Source: Podocnemis expansa (taxonomy: Eukaryota > Chordata > Testudines > Podocnemididae). Taken from it: a stretch of DNA of 64,000 nt. The position numbers were made by a program, and so were the translations under genes. Shown here one piece after another: positions 23,575 to 35,000 of this stretch (positions are counted from its first letter, which is position 1; every line of letters begins with the position of its first letter). Location: NCBI GenBank assembly GCA_007922195.1, contig ML682005.1, forward strand, positions 28,750,744 to 28,814,743. Direction: 5' to 3'. The notes beneath the pieces are model-generated. The model was given only the letters and a program-made list of their open reading frames with translations, had not been told where the DNA came from and did no database searches.

Positions 23575-24110
23575 GTGGGCATGCTATCCTATTTTGAGCA
23601 CATAGGAATGCATCCAAGTTGCCTGAGGGTTCCCAGCTGGAGTCTGGTGGTGAAGCAATACTGAATTGGCATGGAAGGAGTTCCATATTGTGGATCAGCT
23701 GATAGCATTGCTGTACAGTAGATGGTGGTGTGAATCTGCAGGCACCAGAATTAATTATGGTTCACCTTGGGGAAAATGATTTGGGAATGCACAAAGGAAT
23801 CAGATTAATGCACAGAGAAAAGAAGGACTTGAGTGTGATCCTTGAACTTTTCCAGGAGGTAAAATTGTATGGTCAGGCGTGCTTCAATGTCGGGTCTGGT
23901 GGGAAGCCATTGTATTCCCTGGAGTGGACAAGGCAAGCAGATATGTGAACAGGAAGGTGGCTAAAATTCATTGGGACTATAGGATGGATGGTAATTTCAT
24001 ACCCTGCCATAGTATGTGAGCATCGGAGTTATTCTGAGAGGATGAGGTTCACGTATCAGACTGAATTGTTGACATGTTTTGGGATTGTATAAAAGAGGGT
24101 ATTGGGAGAT
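23575..24110 (+). pseudogene. Decayed SGNH-hydrolase-like ORF (Ngaro/DIRS-type)
   Basis: In sequence order the frames give a GHAILF block, SQLESGGEAILNWHGR, then (after a one-base loss near 23693) a WDQL-like block, and APELIMVHLGENDLG in the open part at 23730-23948. Next come ..RKVNRKVAKIH-like residues and a late LFxEDEVHVSD-like block near 24030-24060, the usual place of the last catalytic Asp-His pair. This order is that of the SGNH hydrolase-like domain carried by Ngaro and related DIRS-type retroelements (family knowledge). At least two stops and one frameshift make it inactive. No tyrosine recombinase or RT part is visible next to it. Confidence 0.6.
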
Positions 24111-24129
24111 GTCTGGGACCCTGACTGAA

Positions 24130-24866
24130 TTGTGGAGGAAGCAGACAAGCTAATTGCTGGTGTCTCCTTGTGGCAGATGTCTGCCGCAGGTACTCCATAG
24201 AGAACATATGCAGTGATCAGATAAAGGGCTAGGCAAAGGACTTAAAAAGTAGGTATTTGTTATAAAAAAAAGAATGGGGTGTAGTTTGGGCCTCCTTTGA
24301 TTGGTATGGCAAGGAGTCAATTTTCCTTTTCTTATAGCCCACCTAAACCCTCTGATGACAGAGTGGATGGTAAAATCCCAGCAATAGGTTGGCTGGGAGA
24401 CCTGGATTTAAAAAAAAGAGGACTTCCCAGAAGCCACCCTGGAAATTATTAAATTAACGTAGGGGTTATCTGCACTGTACCCTTTTATCTGCAAGATAGT
24501 TCCAGACATCTAATAATAAAGATGCAGCTTGATCAAAACTATATGTAATGTCTCCTGTCCTCCTTTCAGGATAGCCAATCTATAGAAGCTTCCATTAGAA
24601 CATAAATAATAATTAAGGTAAGAAAAGTTTTTCTCCATTTATAGCAGATCCCCAACTGTGCAATGAATGACATATGAAGACTGTACAGCCTGCCAGCAGT
24701 ACTATATACATGTTCGTGAAGCAGATAGCGGTTAAGTAGGGAGAACACAATAAAAATAATAGGCCCTAATATAGAAAAGTACTTGGGTATTTACTTAGAT
24801 TTAATCATGTGGGCAATTCTAGTGGGAACCTGAAGTTAAACATATGCTTAAATGTTATTCTGTACA
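24130..24866. other. No gene seen
   Basis: The left part may be the 3' non-coding end of the retroelement carrying the SGNH-like frame. Otherwise nothing supported. Confidence 0.4.
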
Positions 24867-25050
24867 CAGCAAAAACAATGAGAGCCCTGTGGCACCTTAT
24901 AAACTAACAAATTTCTTTGGGCATAAGCTTTTGTAGGTTCCAACCTATGTCATCAGATGCATCTGACAAAGTGGGTTGCCACCCACAAAAGTTTAAGCCT
25001 GAAGAAATTTGTTAGTTTTTAAGGTGCCACAGGACTCTTGTTGGTTTTAG
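24867..25050. mobile_element. Inverted pair of Cry-type SINE tails (foldback)
   Basis: The left arm (plus) has 'agagccctgtggcacctt', 'aaactaacaaatttc' and 'gcataagcttttgt'. The right arm (minus) has the complement of the same blocks ('gaaatttgttagttttt', 'aaggtgccacaggactc'). The two arms meet at a perfect 14-bp palindrome, TCAGATGCATCTGA (24955-24968). The whole 180 bp can form one hairpin. Confidence 0.75.
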
Positions 25051-25882
25051 TGAATATTGTTGAAGATGAAAATCTACCTGTTTTCCTCCACTTTTGTCTC
25101 CTTATCAGAAACATTTGGGTAATTGAGGCTTTGCTGAATGTTCACAAAAAAGGAAAGTATTAAGAACAAATATCCAGGACAGAAATCCAACTGCAAATGC
25201 TCTCTTATAGTATATATTTATCTCTATTTATCAGGCTGTGCAAATAAACAATTAATGATTTTTTAAATGTATACGAATTTTGCAAATTAAATAGTCACAG
25301 ATAATTTGTTTCCACTTTAGGAAATGTAATGATTGATGAATAAAATATTGGATAAACAAGATATTCATATGCAACAACATGTATTGGCTGAAGTATTTGA
25401 TGAGTATTTTTAGTCAAATTTAGTTTAAAACATTTGAAGGATTCTGTTCATTCAGATTTTGCTCAAAGAGGTAAATTGGTCCTAACTTCATCCAGTTTGA
25501 TTTACTCATCCTCAGGTGAAAGAGATGAATATGAGGTTCTAACTTTCCATGATTGCAGACCTGGGCAAGGAGTCTCCTTCTCACTATAATACTATTGCAC
25601 TGTTACAGTGTAAAGGGACTATACACTGCTTGACTCCAACCACAGGAAAATTCCTTTTGTTGTCTGGTTCATATTGTCCTCATCAGTGATTATGGTATCT
25701 CGGTGATATTCAGTAGCACATTACTTGATAGGTTTAATATTGTTTAGTAGAAACAGATGTCTTTAGAGCTTCTCCTGTAAGCTCCATTGCTGTGAAACAC
25801 TAGGGTTGGAATTAAGGGATAGAGGAGAAAGTACTAAGGGTCGTGCTGGATGTGATGTAAAAAGGAGAAATGTCATAGTAGA
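25051..25882. other. No gene seen
   Basis: AT-rich, nothing supported. Confidence 0.5.
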
Positions 25883-26235
25883 TCATAAAATCATAAAAAT
25901 GTAGGGCTGGAAAGGACCTTGAGAGGTCATGTAGTCCAGTTTCTACACTGAGACAGGACCAAGTAAATCTAAATCATCCCTGATAGGTGTTCTTAAAAAA
26001 GCCTTCTGTGATGGGAATTCCACAACTTCTCTTGGAAGCCTATTCCAGAGTTTACTGACACAGCTGCTAATTAGTCCATATATTTCCAGTGCTACCTTCA
26101 GTTTCTATGGAGAACAGTTGATCAAAGTACTCTTTATAAGTTATTTAAAGATTTGTAAGTTCCCCTTGTATCTTCCTTTCTTAAGACAAAATTTACCCAG
26201 GGGTTTTTTTTTTTAAACCTTTTCTCAGAGGTCAG
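25883..26235 (-). mobile_element. Old CR1 3' fragment
   Basis: It starts with 'atcataaaatcataaaaatg', the eroded octamer end, then 'agggctggaaaggacc' and 'gagaggtcatgtagtcca', followed by a body resembling the complement of CR1 ORF2 C-terminus ('ggaattccacaacttctcttgg', 'cctattccag'). 5'-truncated, more diverged than the other copies. Confidence 0.75.
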
Positions 26236-26734
26236 GATTTCAAAACCTTTTATCTTTTACGTACCATTTCTCTGCTTGGATGCTACTGCAGCGATTCTGC
26301 TTGGCATGGCTTCCCCTAGACAGACCAGTTTTGGAAGTGCAGCTATGTTGATTTACACCAACTAATGATCCATCCTGCATCAGGACAGGGAGAAGAGAAT
26401 TAGAGCTTATGTGGAGCTGCACTGATAGCTGGGTAAGGAATCCAGGGTAGTGAGGTTAAGGTGATAATAGGATGTAAGCTTATCTTCTTTCACAGCTTTT
26501 TTAAGGCAAATCAATACCTTGACCTAAATGAAAGAGGAAGTGTGTTTAACTCACATTTTAAAAAATCATTATATGATAATGCCTATTTAATTTAAATGCC
26601 TATGAAAAATTTTTGGGAAAATATCTTTGTTAAAGTTTCATTAGGGGATGAAGAAGTTCATCATTTAAAAACAAATATTTATATCAAGGTAATGTCTAGA
26701 GGACCCAATCATTCAAGGGACTGAACATATACAC

Positions 26735-26850
26735 ATAAGACAGTCTCTTCCCTGAAGAGCTTACAGTTGAAATAGGCATGATAGACAGAGGACGGAGGAA
26801 GAAAGGGAGGCACTGAGAGGTGAAGTTACTTGCCCAAGGACTCCTGGACC
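26735..26850 (-). mobile_element. MIR-like remnant
   Basis: 'ggcactgagaggtgaagtt' and 'acttgcccaagga' are the complement of the MIR core ('gaccttgggcaagtcactta'). The preceding 'ccctgaagagcttacagt' is a phrase that often accompanies such old repeats. Confidence 0.55.
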
Positions 26851-26948
26851 ATGCCGTTCCTCATCTATAAGACCAATGTTCAAAGAGTCTTTAAAGAACA
26901 CCTAGACAAAAAGAAGAGATTTGACATTCCTGATCTTTATGAGGTTTA

Positions 26949-27215
26949 GGCTATGTTCACACGGGGAGGGTTTGTTTCGAAACAAGAGGTTTCGAAACAA
27001 GCTGTTTCGAAATAACATATTATTTTGAAACAACTTATTTCGAGGACAAAAAACTTTGTCCTCGAAATAAGGCAGCAAAATAGCATGTCCACAGTGTGGA
27101 CTTGCTATTCCGCCTGGGGAGGGGAATTGCAGGCACCGGGTGGGCGCTTTACCCCGCCGGTGCCTGCAGGGGCTGCAGGCACCCACCACGAGAGGGTGGG
27201 GGGGCGCCTCACCCC
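26949..27215. mobile_element. Palindrome-array TIR element, left part, cut by the gap
   Basis: The left end GGCTATGTTCACACGG is preceded by TTA. The interior has 'gtttcgaaacaag', 'cttatttcgaggac' with its inverted partner 'gtcctcgaaataag', and a GC-rich hairpin around 'gcaggcaccg' and 'cggtgcctgc' (27130-27172). The element at 51895-52259 has the same GCAGGCACC core. The right end is lost in the gap. Confidence 0.75.
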
Positions 27216-27615
27216 NNNNNNNNNNNNNNNNNNNNNNNNNNNNNNNNNNNNNNNNNNNNNNNNNNNNNNNNNNNNNNNNNNNNNNNNNNNNNNNNNNNNN
27301 NNNNNNNNNNNNNNNNNNNNNNNNNNNNNNNNNNNNNNNNNNNNNNNNNNNNNNNNNNNNNNNNNNNNNNNNNNNNNNNNNNNNNNNNNNNNNNNNNNNN
27401 NNNNNNNNNNNNNNNNNNNNNNNNNNNNNNNNNNNNNNNNNNNNNNNNNNNNNNNNNNNNNNNNNNNNNNNNNNNNNNNNNNNNNNNNNNNNNNNNNNNN
27501 NNNNNNNNNNNNNNNNNNNNNNNNNNNNNNNNNNNNNNNNNNNNNNNNNNNNNNNNNNNNNNNNNNNNNNNNNNNNNNNNNNNNNNNNNNNNNNNNNNNN
27601 NNNNNNNNNNNNNNN
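27216..27615. other. Assembly gap (400 N)
   Basis: Exactly 400 unknown bases, probably a scaffold gap of nominal or estimated size. It starts in the GC-rich hairpin core of a TIR element and ends in another TIR element, so a secondary-structure-driven sequencing failure is plausible. Frames running through it are meaningless. Confidence 0.98.
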
Positions 27616-27790
27616 CCAAGCCTCAGAGCCCAGGTCAGTTGATTCTGGTTCATGAGGCTTGGCATGTGGAGCTAAACAATTCAGGTGTTTGGGCTGGAGC
27701 TGCAGACTGGGCTCTGAGATTCTCACCTATCACTGGGTCTCAGAGCTTGGGCTCTAGCCTCAAACATCTACACTGCAACTTTATGACCCC
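27616..27790. mobile_element. Right part of another TIR element
   Basis: It contains the internal foldback 'cctcagagcccaggtcag' and 'gggctctgagat', 'ggtctcagagcttggg', and ends in 'catctacactgcaacttta'. I recall this as the right end of a MITE type common in turtles. The left end is in the gap. Confidence 0.5.
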
Positions 27791-27936
27791 ATAATAATAA
27801 CTAATAAGAGATAGGAAGTGGTTAGCAGAATGAAATATCTTTTCATTGGTGGAGGATGGCTACTCTCTAGTAACCCTGGAGACTGAAACGGAATTAACAA
27901 TAGGCTGCAAAGAGAGATGAATAATGTAACTGCTTT
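27791..27936. repeat. 146-bp direct repeat, copy A
   Basis: About 95 percent identical to 28899-29044, in the same orientation and 1108 bp apart. It begins ATAATAATAACT and ends at 'aatgtaactgcttt'. The differences in its minus-strand frame change amino acids, so it does not look coding. Confidence 0.85.
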
Positions 27937-28166
27937 ATGCCTTACCTTGCATATCTGAATCACCTTACCTGGGCCAGCTGCAGCTTTGCTGAAGGGCTTT
28001 TATTGCAGTGTGCTCAAGACATTGTGTTAAAATGGACTGGCAATCATGGGAAGCTTAATTATGATACCTTACCCACAACTGCAAGTAGGGTTGTTCTGGT
28101 GTAAACAGTGAAAGGAAATTGTCAAAAACTGTAGCATAGATGAGACATAATACAAATGAAAACCCA

Positions 28167-28250
28167 GGTCCAGATCCTCAGTTGGAGGTAAACAGATATG
28201 CTCCATTGACCCCAGTGATATTATGTCAAATTATCGTAGCTGAGGACCTA
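28167..28250. repeat. Short imperfect palindrome, old amniote-type repeat
   Basis: The left arm 'ggtccagatcctcag' and right arm 'gctgaggacctagcc' pair. The centre ('gctccattgacc') is the phrase found in a palindromic repeat I recall from bird, crocodile and turtle genomes. Confidence 0.5.
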
Positions 28251-28898
28251 GCCATTGTGAAAATGTGGCCACGATGTTTCATTCTATTTTTCATTTGATC
28301 ACGTTTTTGGAAGATAGAACACTTTAGACTATTTCACTGTCATTTCAATCACTGTGTACTGTGTTTGGGGATTGATTTAAGTACAATTTGCAGTGTAAAA
28401 AAAACACATTTGAATTAAATCTATATGAAAATAAAAGGTACTTAGACTACTTAACAGTGATTAGAGTAAAGTGTGAAATTTTTTATATTTATTTATTTCT
28501 GCCTACAAAATGGAATGGACCAGGCATACCTAAGACAAAAATAAACTGGATGATAGAGGATGTTGAATGTTTCACTTCATTTCTAAAAGTTAATTTAAAA
28601 TAACATGTTTCTTTAATTATTCCCATCCTTGTGATTACATAAACAAAAAGCGTTTTAATTGGTTATAAAGGGAATGGCAAAAGCATACACCAATTGCAAA
28701 CAGTAAGTTACAAGGAAAAGAAGAAAAAAATTGCAACCAAAGAAGCAGCTGTCATACTCACTACTGATGAAATATGAAAAGCAGCTGGAGATTAAACAGT
28801 GCAAGTGAATTTGTACAAAACCAGAAAGAGCATAGACATGGAAATGAATGCTGCAGGCAAAACAGGGACACTCAGAAGGCAAGAAAGGCTGGTGTGAC

Positions 28899-29044
28899 AT
28901 AATAATAACTAATAAGAGATAGGAAGCGGTTAGCAGAATGAAATATCTTTTCATTGGTGGAGGATGGCCACTCTTTAGTAACCCTGGAGACGAAGACAGA
29001 ATTAACAATAGGCTGCAAAGAGAGATGAATAATGTAACTGCTTT
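28899..29044. repeat. 146-bp direct repeat, copy B
   Basis: Partner of 27791-27936. The sequences outside the two copies do not match, so this is not a simple 1.1-kb tandem duplication. Confidence 0.85.
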
Positions 29045-29559
29045 GATGTTGGAATACCTTACAAATATGTTTTAAATATATACAAACACAAAATATATTG
29101 ATTTATGGTGTTACAAGAAAGCATTCATGTATCTCCTGTGAGTGATAGATAATATAGATTTTCAGAAAAAGTTACAAGGTTGAGAGCATATCTGTAATCT
29201 ATTGTAAAACACATTCCAGGGATGCTGTAATTTCCCAAAACCGAGCCCTGGAAAACCCTGTACATTAAGAATAAGGAACAGAAATAACTTTTCCTGGGCC
29301 TTGTAGTAACACAGAGATAGCTATACAATGATGATGAAGGGATATTCACGTTTCGTATTGTTGGCCAGTTTTGATAAACTGAATTAAAGATACGGTTAAT
29401 TTTTAGTATGTCAAATTAACAAATTTATTTCTCTCTTTGAGACCTTTTCAAGGTGGGTTACTGTTGCTGGGCAAATTAACTACCCAGCAACCAAAAGTTT
29501 CTGGAAATAGGGAGTGCTAGCATTCTGAACATGCTCCTCAAGTTTTTCTAGTGTTGCTG

Positions 29560-30190
29560 TAGTCAGATGCCTGACACAACCTGAGAGGAACAGCCCTGAC
29601 CGCAGCAACTATAGAGAGCTGGAATGAGAAGAGTCCATGTGCGCAGTGCTTGAGTGAGAGGAGCTGAACCAGGAATGGACAGCAAGATGTTTCCTCCCTG
29701 CTGTGGAGCATACTGCAGCAGAGTTTTCTCTTATGGGGAATGAGAGCTGGTTAACCAATAAACAGACTGTGTGGAGGTGGTTGAAGAGGAGAAAGAAAGG
29801 ACTGCATGGAACTCACCTGAAGAGTCCTGTAGCCAGAGCAGAAGAGGTGCGTCTTCTTTCCATTCAAGCGCGAGGACGTAAATTGAGACTGCAATTGAGA
29901 TAAGGGTGACTGCACCTGAACTTTGGGACTCATGGGTTTCATTCCCACAAAGTTTCTGTGAGGATTATTCTATTTAGATTTATTTTGTTTTCTTAGGGTA
30001 AGATTTATTAAGTTAGTAGTTAACAAAGTTTATTGTTATGTTTATTCTAACTAGTATTTTCTTGTGGGATGGCAACTGAGCAATGTTTTCTGTGAGTCCC
30101 TTTGCAGGCTGGATCCGGGGTCTCCAGCTGCTTTCCCCAGGGGTTTATCTCTGTTAGGCACTGGAGAGGGGCAAGCAAATGAATTCTAGC
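29560..30190 (+). other. Unclassified repeat-like block, no gene
   Basis: A purine-rich first half ('ggagaaagaaagg'), AATAAAC at 29756, then a T-rich part and a GC-rich end ('ggatccggggtctcc'). The layout resembles the block at 22640-23280. The 65-66-codon frames on both strands are not convincing. Confidence 0.3.
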
Positions 30191-30199
30191 CCACCTGAA

Positions 30200-31037
30200 G
30201 GCTGCAAATTCTCAGAACATTCTTTCTATGCTCAAAGAATAAATGCTGTAATTTTATGGAGGATACACAGTGGTTTTCATACATTAAAAAGATATACCTA
30301 GGAAAGTGGTTGAAACCTGCTTAAAGTTCACAGCACACCTCTACCTGAACTTTACTTTTACCACTGACCTCTGTAATGTAAAATATAAATACATTTGCTC
30401 AGAATGACTGACTGACACTGTGAAGAGCTGAAAGCATGCTGAATAGGAGCCTGGGGCAAACTAAAAGAAGAACAAGTACTGTATATAAAAATGTGTAGAT
30501 TCAATTTCCTTTTTTAGAGCACATTCGGCACAAATTTAAGTGGAGCTGAATGGTTTCAGCACCATTTTGGTCACTCATTCAATCAGAGTTATTAATATTT
30601 CCAGACAATTTTTCAATTCAGTGCTGGTATAAAATGTTAGCAGTTCATGCAAGCACACGTCGTATTAGAGCACCATTCAAGATAAAAGTAATAGGCACAT
30701 TTTTCCAAATTAATTGTGCCAGCTATTTTGTCAATTGTTTCCCCTTAAACATTTTAAAGTGAATGTTAATGCTAAAGAAAGTAAAGGATAGTGAAGATTT
30801 ACTAAAGCCAATAGCATGCTGATATTCTGCAAATTAGGCCCCATAAAATTCTGCCAGTACATGTGACTTTTCATTTGTAATAGCTGTGGCTCTGAACAGT
30901 GCACACCCACTTTGCAAATAAAACCTGAGGAAGAGGGCTAAAGGAAAAGAAATGTCTGAAATGTTTTTTTCTCAGTGAAGAATTGATATATAGTGTTCTA
31001 TTTGCAGACTGTTCTATTGGCAGAGGGGCGACAGAGT
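30200..31037. other. No gene seen
   Basis: AT-rich, nothing supported. Confidence 0.5.
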
Positions 31038-32032
31038 GGGAACATCTACACTGGAGCCTTAAGTTGACTTAAGGAACATTAAGTGGACATACAGGCTATA
31101 TCCACACGTACATTGCTATTTCAAAATGAGTTATTTTGAAATAAAGTCCTTATTTTGAAATAAGTTAATTCAAATTAAGGGAAAAGCTCAAAGTGAAATA
31201 GCATGTCCAAACTCAGGACTTGTTATTTCGCTTTAGGTGAGGGGCACCATGGGAGGTGTGGCAACATGGCCCCCTCCCTGGGCCATGACCCCACCCATAT
31301 AGGCTAAAAGGAAGGCACCCTGGGAAGGAGAAGGGCAAAAGTGTTATTTTGAAATAATGGTTATTTCGAAATAACACATCCGAACGGCGTTATCTCAAAA
31401 TAACCATTTTGAAATAACAGCCGTTTCACTTTAAAGGAGGTTTAAGCTATTTTGAAATGACGACTCTTATTTTGAAGTAAGAATACGTTGTGTGGACCTA
31501 ATCTCTTTTATTTCAAAATAACCAGTGTTAGTTTGAAATAAAAGAGATGTGTGGACATACCCACAGGCTCCCACGGCCACACTGGGCTTTTATTCAGTTG
31601 ACTTAAGCACTTCCTTAACTCAGATTAATACCACCACTTCTTAAGGTCGACTTAATGCTTAAGTTGACCTAAGCCAATGTACAGAGCTGGTGCTAGGCGG
31701 TAAGCAGCCCCTGCGTAACAGGGGGGCACCAACATTTTGAGGGGCATCAAAAGGGGACAGTGCTGTGGCGCTCCCCTGATGGCGTCACTCTCTGCGCCGA
31801 TGTCACTCTGCTGCGGGGGGTGCCATGATCCCTGCCAATGTAGATGGGGAAAGCCCTTAAGTCAGTCTAACTGGCTTCCAGGCCCATTCCCAGAGTTCCT
31901 GCCCCCCAGGAAGGGTTGACTTTTTAGCACCTGCCAATGCGGATGCAAGCAACTGACAGGAGTTTTTTGAATGTGGACTCTGAGTCAACTTACCAAGGTC
32001 GACTTTACAGAGTCTCCAGTGCAGATATACTC
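31038..32032. mobile_element. Palindrome-array TIR element, GTCGAC type (outer)
   Basis: The left end GGGAACATCTACACTGGAG pairs with the reverse-complemented right end GAGTATATCTGCACTGGAG. The 3-bp flanks are AGT (31035-31037) and AGT (32033-32035). The palindromes are of the form TTAAGTCGACTTAA ('taagttgacttaagg', 'aaggtcgacttaatg', 'aaggtcgacttta'). A TTATTTCGAAATAA-type element is inserted at 31094-31562, 56 bp from the left end. Confidence 0.8.
31094..31562 (-). mobile_element. Palindrome-array TIR element, TTATTTCGAAATAA type (inner)
   Basis: Left end GGCTATATCCACACG, right end GTGTGGACATACCC, 3-bp flanks ACA (31091-31093) and ACA (31563-31565). The interior has many 'ttattttgaaataa' sites. 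The central block (31225-31345) is the reverse complement of a module in the element at 38584-43331: 'gccatgttgccacacctccc' there matches 'gggaggtgtggcaacatggc' here. Confidence 0.85.
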
Positions 32033-35000
32033 AGTGTGTTTTTGCCTTCCTAGAGAAAACCATGGGATTAGTCCCATAGATCTCCTGTGAATTCTGTGGA
32101 CCCCAGGAAATCCTAAGAAGGGGGCAGTGTTACATGCATGGAGGCTTTGTGCATCTTAATTCTCTCTCCTCAGCAGATGTACTGGCCTAGGGCCATTGAA
32201 CAGACTAATAATGCTTCATTGATTTACTCCAGGTAAGAATCTGGCTCTTTTTGTTTGCAATTTTCTTACCGGTTCATAATAAGATTTCTATACTCTGCTT
32301 AATTGTGGTACTGACAATTAATATAATTTAGACACTGAACTTCATTGCATTAAGAATTTATTGCTTGAATGTGTACATGAGCCTGGATGGCAATAGGTAC
32401 ATTTTATAAAGAAAATAAAAAGGCCAGATTTATTTAATATAGAAAAAAATCAGCTTCTGTTGCATTAAGTTTTAGAGCTGCAAAGAATAAACTTTAGTTT
32501 CAATATAGAGTAGTAAAATAAAATGAAAGCTAAAAAAATTGGAATAGGGAGTAAAGTTTGAATAAATTGAAAATATTAATGAACCAATGTAATAAAGATG
32601 CATTAATTTTTGATGTTATTTTAAGTAAAAATATTAATACTTTATGTGTTCTTTTAAAGTTTTCTTGAGGCAGCAGCACTGTATTTATGTAAATTGCAAT
32701 ACAAACACATTTTCCTGGTTCTGTGGCTATAAATATGACTATAATTCAATGTACTTAATTTAGTAAATAAGGTTTAAATTAAGTATTTATCTTCCTAATT
32801 TTTCTTAAAAAATGGAATCAGCCAAAAGTGTATCAATTATTGCTCATTAATACATAAAGTGATATTGTCACAGGAATTGACCAAAGTGTAAAACAACTTT
32901 TGTACCACTTTTGAAGCTGATGGTCACACTCTTTTTGTTAGGTATCCCTTTGCTCTGAGAGGTGACTGCTCTCCACCACTAGGTTTCTGCCAGCACACTT
33001 TTAGCAGCATTAGGTCTCCATCCCACTTGAATGGGGAAGAGGGATGTAGCAGTTCTGTGGAAACTATTCTCCTCCGTGGGCCACTACCTGTGATTTGGGT
33101 AGTCAATACGCAGAAATAATAATTATTTATTTAATAAATAATGCACTCTCATTCTCTTGCTCTGACTACCCAGATTTCCTGTTCCCAGTGATTTGCAATA
33201 GAATTTGAGTTTCTAATTCCTTAAAGCTCCTTTGAGAACTCCAGCTATATCTTTCAGTAGATGCCATTTAAAAGTCAGCATTTATCTAAAGTTACCATAT
33301 ACAATATGAGATACTACATTTTTGTTAGCTGCTGTAGTTTAGAAACTTTACATGTGGATCTAATCTGATGTCATTCACAGGTAACTCTAGTTCACCAGAA
33401 TTTGATATCCTTGCATGTTACCCCAGAACATATCAGCACTGCCATCAGCCATCTTGTGTGTTCAATTACTGCCAGCTGGAAATCAAACATCACATAGGTA
33501 TGAAAATCTTAGGCCCTGAGAGGCAAGGCTAGATACTGGATGTTTGCATTTTTACTGTCAGAATGGGATGTTGGGACAGGGAGTTCCATGAGAAGAGAAA
33601 GAAAAGAAAGAATATTTGTACAGCCTTGGTTTTAGGTGCCTCTAACATGTAAGTTAGCTTGTTATTATGACTAAAAATGCTTTGCTCATAAGGAGAGTAA
33701 TGAATTATTATTAGGTGCTGCTAGAAAAAGTGTTAGCCCTTTATAGACTATTATGAGGTATATTCTTTGGCTGGAGAAAATTTATAAAAAGTTTAGTCAG
33801 AAAGTGTGCTATGTAACAGTCCAAGGAAAGTTTCCTTGAGCAGGACTTGGTACCTAAATTTCTCAGTGGTCAGAGTGAAGGAGGGGACACCCCAAAAAGC
33901 CTGCCTGTTTATTCCTTGAAACTGTTTTAGGCCTTTTAGTTAACTGTGAATGTTTGGAGTGCTCTGAAAGTATTGCTGCAGCCTACATGTGCATGCATGC
34001 GCACATATTTCAGATCTAATAAAAAATCATTTTAGATATAAGCACTCTGGTTTGTATCAATCATTTATCAGATGGTTGAGCTCTGTCTCCATTGATTATT
34101 CTTGACATTGCATGGAGAAAAACAATTAAGTTACCACTGCTTTGAGTTATGAAAACCTTGGGTAACATCTCCATTGACTTAAATTCAGTTATGTTGCTGT
34201 ATATCAATTGAGAATCTCTCCCCTTGTACGGTAGTTGTGAGTAAGCATTGAGTTTTGATGACCACATCTCCCATATTAAAAACAGAAGTTATTTTGTTTT
34301 TCAGGCTGATGGAAAAAGTATTTCATTCTTCTCAAGTCAATGTGTCTTCATAATTGTCTGAGAAGGAACCATGAAAATTTAAGACACTGGATATTTTTGA
34401 TTAAACTGTAGCTTTACAATCTGCCTTTTGAATAGTAAAGCTACAGCACCCAGGAACCGATCAGGGAATTAAAAAAAAAAAAAGATTGTTAAAGCTTCAT
34501 GAACAATTGCATTGTTTGTTTGGTTATTGAACTGAAAAAATTCAGAAAAGAATTAATTTTAGGTCAAACAAAACATTTATTTAATCCAAACAAAATGGTT
34601 CCATTACATTTTCAGATTTTTAACATTATTTTATAAAGTAAAACTGCAGTATAATTCCAAAAGAAATGACATTTTCAACTGAAACAATCAAATCTTTCAT
34701 TTCAAAACTTTTAGAACAAAAGTTAAAATCATTTTTATTTTTAAAAATTTCCTTCCCTCCTCCCCCAATCAAAACAAGTCAGCAAAATTCAATCCTGATT
34801 TATTAAATGTTTTGGTTGACCCACATCTAATTTTTTTAAAAAAATGTTTTTGGTTAAAAAATATGCCCAGCATATATTGTGGTTTAGAATCACAGTTCTT
34901 CATGTATACCTGCCCTTATTCCTTTGGCTTTCTCTTTGACTAACTACTCTGACTGGCAAGTAGAAGGACGGAAGCCACGGCTTCTCCTAGACTCCTATTC

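Noticed and set aside
26949..27790. One TIR element spanning the gap
   Set aside because: The right part (27616-27790) has different internal motifs and a different end, so two elements are more likely.
26902..27794. Long frames across the gap
   Set aside because: They are produced by 400 N and are not evidence of coding.
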